This document shows, in pieces, positions 57,545-64,000 of a DNA stretch of 64,000 nt (positions within the stretch are counted from its first letter, which is position 1; each line of letters opens with the position of its first letter). The stretch is from Gemmatimonadota bacterium. Its GTDB lineage: Bacteria > Gemmatimonadota > Gemmatimonadetes > Longimicrobiales > Gaopeijiaceae. A program made the translations under genes and the position numbers. A model generated the notes under the pieces. The model saw nothing but the letters and a program-made list of their open reading frames with translations, ran no database searches and had not been told where the DNA came from. The stretch lies in contig JAJCZZ010000090.1 in NCBI GenBank assembly GCA_029262115.1, forward strand, positions 85,547 to 149,546, in the 5' to 3' direction.

Positions 57545-60351
57545 ACCCGCTCCACCCACGTCTCCCCGTCCGTGATCCAGGACGGGGCGGCCTCTCCCTT
57601 CAGGTAGTGTCCGAACCACTGCATGATGCGCCGGTGGTAGTCGATCTGTTGCGCCTTTTCGCTCAGCCCGTGGCCGGCGCCGGGGTACACGAGCATCACC
57701 ACCGGCTTTCCTGCGCGCCGAGCGTAGTTGTAGTACTCGAGTCCCTGACGGAAGTCGACGACCCCATCGTCATCTCCGTGCATGAGCAGGACGGGCGTCT
57801 GCAACTCGTGGATGAAGTTCACCGGCGAGCTTTCGAGATGGCCTTCGAGGTCTTCCCACGCGGGCCGCGCCATGCGCGCCTGGCCGGTCTCCCAGTGTCC
57901 GCTCTCCGGGAGCCCCCCCGACCAGTGAACGGCACCCATGAAGGAGATGAAGTCGGTGATGGCCGCCCCAGCCACCGATGCGGCGAAGCGGTGGGTCCGG
58001 GTCGGCAGGTACGCCGCTTGGTACCCGCCCCACGAATGCCCGATCAAGCCCATGGCGTCCGGGTCGACATGGCCGGTAGCGACTGCCGCATCCAAGGCGC
58101 TCTCGACGGCGTCGAGGGCGGACGGCCCCGGGCGACCGGGCTCGTACACGATGTCGGGCATCAGGACGAAGTACCCGGCCTGTGACCATGCCTGGAAGTC
58201 GTAGTAGTCGCGCTCGTCGGGGATCTGGTAGCGGTGGAGGCCGTCCGAGAGGCGTTCGTACTGGTACAGGATGAGCGGGTAGCGGCGGCCTTCCACGAAG
58301 TCCGCCGGATAGGCGAGGATGGCCTGAAGGTCGTGCCCCGCCTCGGTCGTGTAGTCCACCAACTCCGTGCGCCCCCACGCGAAGTCCGCCTGGAACGGGT
58401 TGGTCTCCGTCACCTGTGTAAGGTCGGAGAGCCGCGCGTTCCCGACGAACCAATCGGGCGAGTCGTCCCAGCGCTCCACGCGGATCGCGTACAGGTCCGC
58501 GTCGGCTGCGCGGACCAAGCCGGACACGGCGGCATCCTCGGACAGCAGTTCGTCTACGTGTCCGTCACGGAGCCGAGCGTACCCTGCCGCTTTCGTGCGG
58601 GTATCAAACGTCCGCAGCCAGAGCGCCTCGTCCGCCTCCACTTCCGGGTCATCGAAGAAGCCCGCGTCCAGATCCAGGTTCACTGCGCGATACCGGACGC
58701 CCCGAGGCGCCCCGTTCGTCATCCGCTCTACGGAGCCGGTGCCCAGGTCGGCGGACCAGACATCGTACTTGTCGTAGAGATAGGCTCTGCTTCCGTCCGA
58801 CTGCCACGCGGCAACACCCCAGGACGGACGCGGTCCGGGGTAGTCGTAGTCCGCGAGCGGCTGGAGGGCACTGAGGCTCCCGGACGGGTCGAGCGGGGTC
58901 CGCCGCAGGGTCGCCAGATCGACGGCCACCCAGCTCGAATCCTCGAAGAGGAGCGCGGAGGTGCCGGTCGGGTTCGCCTCGGGGGCGGCCTGGACCCCTC
59001 GCGCCAGTAGGTCCCGACCTCCGTCCTTTACGTCCACGCGGTACCAGTCGGCCGCGGAACTGCCGAAGCGCCGCTCGAACAGGTACGGCGAGTAATCCGG
59101 CTCCAGGGCCCAATGGCCGCCCTCCAACACCTGGACGGATTCCTGGATGTCCCGTCCCAGGACGACCACGGCGTTCGAGTCGCGGTGCCACACGGCCGCC
59201 CGCGTCATCCGCGCGATCCGGTTGGCCCCGAACTCCTGTGCGCGGATGATGTCGTCGTCGTTCCAGTGCCAGACCTGGACGTCGGCTTCTTCGTCGTCCG
59301 TGTCGGCTTCCTCCGAATCGCCGTTCTCGCTGTCCCCATCGGGGTCACCGTCGGAGTCGTCTTCGTCGCGCTGGCTGTCGCTTTCGCCGTCCGGGCTACC
59401 GTCGGACTCGTCCTCGTCGCCGTCTGCGACCGCCGCCTCCGGGTCCATCGTCCACGGCCGTACTCCGAACTCGATGATGCGCCCGTCGTCGTGGAAGCGT
59501 ATCCCCCGGAAATCAGTGATGCGCAGGGAATCGCCTAGTTCGGACCGCCCGGCGCTGGAGAGAAGCTGGAGGGTCGGCCCCTCGCTCGTGTCGTCCCAGA
59601 CCAGGATGTCGTGCGTCTCGTCTTTCATGCCCTCGACCGTGCGTGTCCGCATGACGGCCAGGCGGTCGGTGTCCTCGTCCCACGTGAGCCCCTCGTACCT
59701 GGCATCCCGCGAGTCGAGCGTCCGTATCGTACCCGCCGCTGGGTCGATCAGGGCCACTCCGTTGGCGGTGCCCCACGCGGTTTTCAGGGTGATGGCGAGT
59801 CGGTTGGCGTCGTCCTGCCAGGAAAAGGCGTCCACGCTCCCGACGAAGAGGGGGTCGGCTCCTCCGGGCCTCTGGACGAGAAGATCAGCGCCTACGCTGT
59901 CGCTCGGCGCATGACCGAGAATGGCGAGCCACGCGCCGTCGTCGCTGAAGGCGTAGGAGCGCATGGGTACGAGTACGGTATCGTGCCCCGAACGGAGGTC
60001 CACGAGGCCGAGGCGGTCGTGGACGGGCTCGTCGGCGGCCTCCTTCTCTTCCTGGGAGACGGACTGCGAAAACGCCATCCAGCGGCCGTCCCCGCTGAAC
60101 GCCGGGCGGGTCGCGTGCGGGAACGTCCGCTCGTCACCACCGACCTCTCTGAGCCGGACTTCGAGCGAGCGGTCGACGCGGGAAATCGAAGTTGCCGTCC
60201 ACGTCCCCTGAGGATGGAGCTCGATGCGGCCCAGGCGCTCCCATTGGCCGAAGTCGTCAGGGGTGAGGACAGGGCGGGCTTGGGCCGCCAGTGCGGAAGC
60301 GGCGAGCGGCGTTGCAATGAGCAATGCGGCGGTAAGAGCGCGAAGATTCAT
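57520..60351 (-). CDS. Secreted S9 prolyl-oligopeptidase-family enzyme
   Basis: 943 residues with a signal peptide (LRALTAALLIATPLAASALA). The N-terminal two thirds form a beta-propeller (PAFSGDGRWMAFSQ, then YAFSDDGAWLAILG). The C-terminal alpha/beta hydrolase has the nucleophile Ser in MGLIGHSWGGYQAAY, catalytic Asp near MHGDDDGVVDF and His in GAGHGLSEK. Residues about 303-357 are a long acidic Asp/Glu/Ser insert (EDDSDGDPDGDSENGDSEEA). It cleaves proline-containing or general oligopeptides outside the cytoplasm. Its stop lies in the right direct repeat. Confidence 0.92.
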   Translation of the reverse strand: MNLRALTAALLIATPLAASALAAQARPVLTPDDFGQWERLGRIELHPQGTWTATSISRVDRSLEVRLREVGGDERTFPHATRPAFSGDGRWMAFSQSVSQEEKEAADEPVHDRLGLVDLRSGHDTVLVPMRSYAFSDDGAWLAILGHAPSDSVGADLLVQRPGGADPLFVGSVDAFSWQDDANRLAITLKTAWGTANGVALIDPAAGTIRTLDSRDARYEGLTWDEDTDRLAVMRTRTVEGMKDETHDILVWDDTSEGPTLQLLSSAGRSELGDSLRITDFRGIRFHDDGRIIEFGVRPWTMDPEAAVADGDEDESDGSPDGESDSQRDEDDSDGDPDGDSENGDSEEADTDDEEADVQVWHWNDDDIIRAQEFGANRIARMTRAAVWHRDSNAVVVLGRDIQESVQVLEGGHWALEPDYSPYLFERRFGSSAADWYRVDVKDGGRDLLARGVQAAPEANPTGTSALLFEDSSWVAVDLATLRRTPLDPSGSLSALQPLADYDYPGPRPSWGVAAWQSDGSRAYLYDKYDVWSADLGTGSVERMTNGAPRGVRYRAVNLDLDAGFFDDPEVEADEALWLRTFDTRTKAAGYARLRDGHVDELLSEDAAVSGLVRAADADLYAIRVERWDDSPDWFVGNARLSDLTQVTETNPFQADFAWGRTELVDYTTEAGHDLQAILAYPADFVEGRRYPLILYQYERLSDGLHRYQIPDERDYYDFQAWSQAGYFVLMPDIVYEPGRPGPSALDAVESALDAAVATGHVDPDAMGLIGHSWGGYQAAYLPTRTHRFAASVAGAAITDFISFMGAVHWSGGLPESGHWETGQARMARPAWEDLEGHLESSPVNFIHELQTPVLLMHGDDDGVVDFRQGLEYYNYARRAGKPVVMLVYPGAGHGLSEKAQQIDYHRRIMQWFGHYLKGEAAPSWITDGETWVERVERIGGGR

Positions 60352-60466
60352 GGAGCGGGCGGGTTTTGGGAGTTGTGAAGCGACGCGGGCATGCCGCCGA
60401 GCACGGGATACCGGTCAACCTGCGGCGCGTCACCCGCTCGCGCGAGGGGCCATGACCGTCCTCCGG

Positions 60467-63075
60467 CTACTCCTCTCGCAAGACGGTCGCCGGCGCGGTC
60501 CTCCCTGCTCGGAGCGCCGGACTCAACGCGGCCAACATTGCCGCGACCAGGACGCCCGCCGCCGGGGCACCGAACGCCATGGCGGACAGCGCGTCCACGC
60601 CGAACAGGAGCGCTTCCAGGAGCCGGACCCCGGCTGCGGCCGCCACGGTGCCCACGGCGACGCCGATGAGCGCGAACGTCAGTCCCGAGCGGAGGATGCG
60701 TGACACCACGTCCCACCGACGGGCTCCGAGAGCCAGACGAACCCCGATGTCCCGCCGCCGTCGGGCGACGTCGTTCGCCAGGACGGCGTGAATACCGACG
60801 CCGGCCAGGCCGGTGGCCAGGGCCGCCATGGCCGCGAGCAGCCCCATCGTGACCCAGGCGATGCCGTAGGCGTCCCGAACCACACCCGCGAGCGGTCGCA
60901 CCGCGCCGACCGCCACGCTCGGGTCGGTATCGGCCACGAGCCGCCGAAGGGCGGCGCCCACGCCCGCGGCCGGGCCGGTCGCACGGACCACGAGCGCGGC
61001 GCGTCCCTCGCCCTGCTCCCGGAGCGACACGAAAAGGGCCGGGCGCTCCGGCCCGATCAGGTCATCGGAGCGGAAGTCGGCCACCACCCCGACCACCGGA
61101 AGGAAGGTCTCCCACGCGTGGGGGTCGATCGCGACCGTCCGTCCCACCGGATCCTGTCCGGGCCATAGCATATCAGCCAACGTCCGATTGACCAAGACGG
61201 CGGAAGGCTCGTCGCTCCGCTCGGTGGAGCCGAGCAGTCGACCGCTCATGAGATCCACGCCCATCGCTTTGAAGAAGCCTTCGTCGACGGCGAACCGGTC
61301 GGCGCGGACGGCCACGTTGACTTCGACCTGTGCGCCTTCCGGGTTGACCGGCGTGACCGGGGCGGTCTGGTCCAACGGCAGGACGGCGGTCATTCCCGCG
61401 GAGGACACCCCGGGCAGAGCGGCCGCCCGCGCGACCAGCTCGGTCTGGAGCGCCGCCAACTGACTCCGATCGCGCACCAGATCGGTTGGAGGGGATACGT
61501 ACGCGGCGGTCACACCGGCGGGGTCGAAGCCGAGCGGTACGTCGCGCAGGTTGGCGACCGACTGGATGAGCAGGACGGCCGCAACCAGGAGGATGGTGGC
61601 CAGGGCCGACTGGACGGAAATCAGCACCCGCGGCTGGCCCCCACGGGGTCGGATGTTGCTGTGGACGCCCCGCCGATCCGCCGCGACGAATGCCGCGATC
61701 GGCACGGCGGTCAGGACGAACCAGGACAGGAGGGTCGACGCAGTCAGGAAGACGAGCACCGCTGGCGAGGTCCAGGACGACCGGACAACCGCCACCTCCG
61801 GAGGGAAAAGGCCAGCCAGGGCACCCGCGGCCGGGGCGGCCACGGCTACCCCCCCAACGGTGCCGAGGACGGCGAGGAAGGCGCTCTCCGTGGCGAGCTG
61901 CCGGATGAGCCGACCGCGCTCGGCGCCCATGGCGCGCCGAACCGCCAACTCCTTCCTCCGCTCGATCGCTCGGGCAATCAGCATGTTGCCGATGTTCAGG
62001 GCGCCGATGAGAAGGAGCATGACCGTGCCTCCCATCAGCATGAACAGCGGCGTGCGCAGCATGTCCCGCTGCTCCGCACGGGCTACGCGCACGGTGGCGT
62101 CCTGCATGTAGTCCGGACGGTAGAAGAACGGAAACATCTCCGAGAGACGACGCCCCAGAGACCGGAGCGTAGCCTGACCGTCCTGGGCTGTGGCACCCGG
62201 CCGCAGCACGCCGACCATCGCGTAGCTGATGTCGGGAAAGAAGTCCGGATCGGCGGGGTTGAGAAGGGCGGGGACCCAGACGTCGGTCGCCTTTCCGGGG
62301 GCCCTGCCGCCCTCGCCCTGGATGCCTACGATGGTTCGGGGCACCCCGTTGATGTCGATACGGGAGCCCAATGCGGTCGGATCGCCGCCGAGCTCGCGTT
62401 CCCAGAAGCCGTGGCTGACCACGACGGGCGGCTCGCCACCCGGTTGTGCCTCTTCGACCAGGAAGCCGCGACCCAGGTGGGGCTGCACACGCAACTGCTC
62501 GAAGAGCTCGGGACTGATGTAGGCACCGGACACGCTGGTCGGCTCCCCGCCGCCGGCCGCCGCGGTGAATGCATCAAGCCGGTAGACACCCATGACGTCG
62601 AACGCCTGCGTGTCAGTCTGGAAGATATAGAGCTGCCCCCGGGAGAACTCGTTGCCGGGCCAGAGCGCCAGCGTCCTCTCCTCGTCCGCCCACCAGTCGG
62701 TAGCCCGGAACGTCCCATCGATCACGCTGAAGACCGCCGTATTGGTGCCGAGGCCGAGGGCCAGGGTGGTGGTCACGGCCACGGTCAGGAGGGGCCGACG
62801 TAGCGCCACGCGAACGGCCCAGCGAAGGTCGGCCCCAAGGGTTCCGCCCCGACCCGCCGAGGGTCGTCCGTCCAGACCGAGCATCCGGTGGGCGAGGAGG
62901 CCCACAGTACCTGCCACCCGTACCACACGTCGCACGGGAGCTTCCCGCGCTGGTCGCGCATGCGCTGATACCCCTCGCTCAGGTCTCCCAGGGCCGCCTG
63001 CCCCCAGAGCCCCTCGCCCAGGGCTCGCTCGAGCAGCGCCTCGGCCCAACGCGGTGGCGCCGCCCGGCGACTCAT
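60467..63075 (-). CDS. ADOP permease with a single-base frameshift
   Basis: The N-terminus starts at ATG 63075, overlapping the PadR stop codon (ATGA), with the ADOP domain (RWAEALLERALGEGLWGQAA, then LGDLSEGYQRMRD). Near 62903 the frame changes: restoring one base to the C-run at 62901-62903 would join it to LLAHRMLGLDGR and the FtsX/PCD/FtsX body (RWAVRVALRRPLLTVAVTTT onward) that runs to 60467 in the other frame. The gene therefore encodes about 869 residues if repaired. It may be a sequencing error, a pseudogene or a phase-variable gene. PadR regulation is likely. Confidence 0.8.
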
Positions 63076-63401
63076 GCCTGATCCAGGTTGGCTTCCAACC
63101 CGGACCACAGAGCCAAGAGCGCCGCACGTGAATGCCGGAGCGCTTCCTGCCCGACCGGGGTGACCGTCAGATAGCGGCGCGGCCTCCCGCCCCGGGGCTC
63201 GGAGGCGTCGCCGGAGTGGGATTCGATCAGCCCTTTGCGTTCGAGCCGATCGAGCGTCGTGTACAACGAGCCGCTGGACGGCGTCCGCCCGGTCACCTCC
63301 TTCATCTCGTCACGGACGGCAAGCCCGTAAGCATCCGCGTCGAGTCGCATGATCGACAGAAGGACCATCTGCTCGAATTCGCCGAGATAGGCAGTACTCA
63401 T
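63072..63401 (-). CDS. PadR-family regulator
   Basis: 109 residues with the PadR fold (STAYLGEFEQMVLLSIMRLD, then TPSSGSLYTTLDRLERKGLI and the wing GGRPRRYLTVTPVG). It overlaps the ADOP gene by four bases. A short palindrome (CTCACA-A-TGTGAG, 63526-63538) lies upstream. Confidence 0.93.
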   Translation of the reverse strand: MSTAYLGEFEQMVLLSIMRLDADAYGLAVRDEMKEVTGRTPSSGSLYTTLDRLERKGLIESHSGDASEPRGGRPRRYLTVTPVGQEALRHSRAALLALWSGLEANLDQA

Positions 63402-63709
63402 CGTCCCCGTCCCCTAAAGGTCTTCGACGCATGGAGCCGGCCCACCCGTCTCGGACCTTCCTCAGGTCCAAGGCGATGTGAGACCTCTACGGCACCGGGC
63501 CGCGCTCCACCCTCGATGAATGATACTCACAATGTGAGGATGTGGGGAGGTGGTGGGGAGATTCTTGTTGGACGCCCTTCCCCTCAGGGCTCATCAGGAA
63601 TCAGAGTGGGTTCATGTTGAGGTCTCCGCTGAGGGTCCGGCAGCACTCGCCTGACGGCTCGCGCTCCGCGTCGGCATTGTGGGCCGGCAGCAGAATCCCA
63701 AGACGTTAG
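63402..63709. other. Intergenic region between PadR and the intron remnant
   Basis: About 308 bp with the candidate operator above. The proximal half contains the PadR promoter. The distal half is of mixed composition. No credible gene is seen; short frames on both strands lack family similarity. Confidence 0.4.
63526..63538. promoter_or_regulatory. Candidate PadR operator
   Basis: CTCACAATGTGAG is a 6+1+6 palindrome 125 bp upstream of the PadR start codon, in an AT-richer stretch. It shares a TGTGA core with the 44455 palindrome and the imperfect one near 12950-12975. Confidence 0.5.
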
Positions 63710-64000
63710 GGTGCGCCGTGCAAAAAGGTGGCGCGTTCTTGCAGGTGGAAGTCCTGCCGAGGCAGTTGGCGGTACTGAGGTTACCGACCCCGAGCAGTAC
63801 GGCGTGTGGTGATTGCCAAAGCGGACGGTGGTGAGCGCTCGCTCGGGATCCCGACGATTCGGGACCGGGTGGCACAGACGGCCGCGAAGCTGGTGCTGGA
63901 ACCGATCTACGAGGCTGATTTTGAGCCGAACGCGTATGGGTACCGTCCCAAGCGTGGGGCACTGGATGCGGTGAAGGAAGTACAGGCGGCGATCCTACGA
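63710..64000 (+). mobile_element. Group II intron remnant with reverse-transcriptase fragment, runs off the window
   Basis: GTGCGCC at 63710 matches the 5' end of group II introns (GUGYG). Shortly after, at 63779-64000, the frame reads [20 protein letters not shown], then [20 protein letters not shown], then [20 protein letters not shown], the reverse-transcriptase domain 1-2 region of group II intron maturases. The first codons are out of frame with the upstream LPRQLAVLR segment and a TGA (63776-63778) interrupts them, and the several hundred bases of ribozyme usually found before the ORF are absent. The element is therefore internally deleted or degenerate; the rest lies outside the window. 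Confidence 0.78.

Overview
This 64 kb window is GC-rich, almost fully coding bacterial DNA. Its gene content suggests a Gemmatimonadota-type or Acidobacteriota-like bacterium, probably from an environmental assembly. The signs are repeated PadR regulator plus ADOP-type (MacB/FtsX-like) permease pairs, a CBM9/DUF5916 outer-membrane protein, a GWxTD-like protein, several secreted metallo- and serine peptidases, and many beta-propeller lipoproteins. This is inference from gene families; no rRNA or tRNA was found to confirm it.

Layout. 0-8 kb: a secreted S10 peptidase cut by the window edge, a GWxTD-like secreted protein, a DUF5916 protein and an OmpR-type two-component system. 8-12 kb: a coupled operon of metallophosphoesterase, GMC oxidoreductase with an internal membrane segment, and a TonB-like protein. 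12-13.5 kb: a VapBC module and a PadR gene followed by a 58-codon ADOP remnant. 13.6-19.7 kb: a coupled YncE/LVIVD beta-propeller pair and a secreted M14 peptidase. 20-25.8 kb: a hybrid kinase with an ethylene-receptor-like membrane domain, a second PIN/RHH module, an aldo-keto reductase-RidA fusion and an APC permease. 25.9-41.4 kb: lipoproteins, FKBP, YhbY, BioY, M20 and amidohydrolase enzymes, a flavodoxin-fold protein, a TPR protein, a 7TM-DISM-like kinase and a SoxCD pair.

41.5-63.4 kb is dominated by PadR/ADOP units: one PadR+ADOP, one PadR with two tandem 894-residue ADOPs that share a 139-bp identical tract, one ADOP without PadR, and one PadR+ADOP carrying a single-base frameshift. 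Among these lie a HigBA module, a ParD antitoxin coupled to an unrecognised protein instead of ParE, an S9 peptidase, and a compact three-gene cassette containing a TIGR04255 protein. The last 0.3 kb holds the 5' part of a degenerate group II intron with a reverse-transcriptase fragment.

Themes. PadR regulators probably respond to a signal and control the adjacent permeases; at least two start beside perfect palindromes. Toxin-antitoxin modules have their own inverted-repeat operators. Short sequence duplications repeatedly sit on stop codons or gene ends (11.4, 17.05, 40.7, 55.8 and 57.5 kb). The best candidate for an undescribed system is the 55.8-57.4 kb cassette, which is bounded by near-identical 37-bp direct repeats, one of which is the 3' end of the S9 peptidase gene. 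A second candidate is the ParD-coupled protein at 52.4-52.8 kb.
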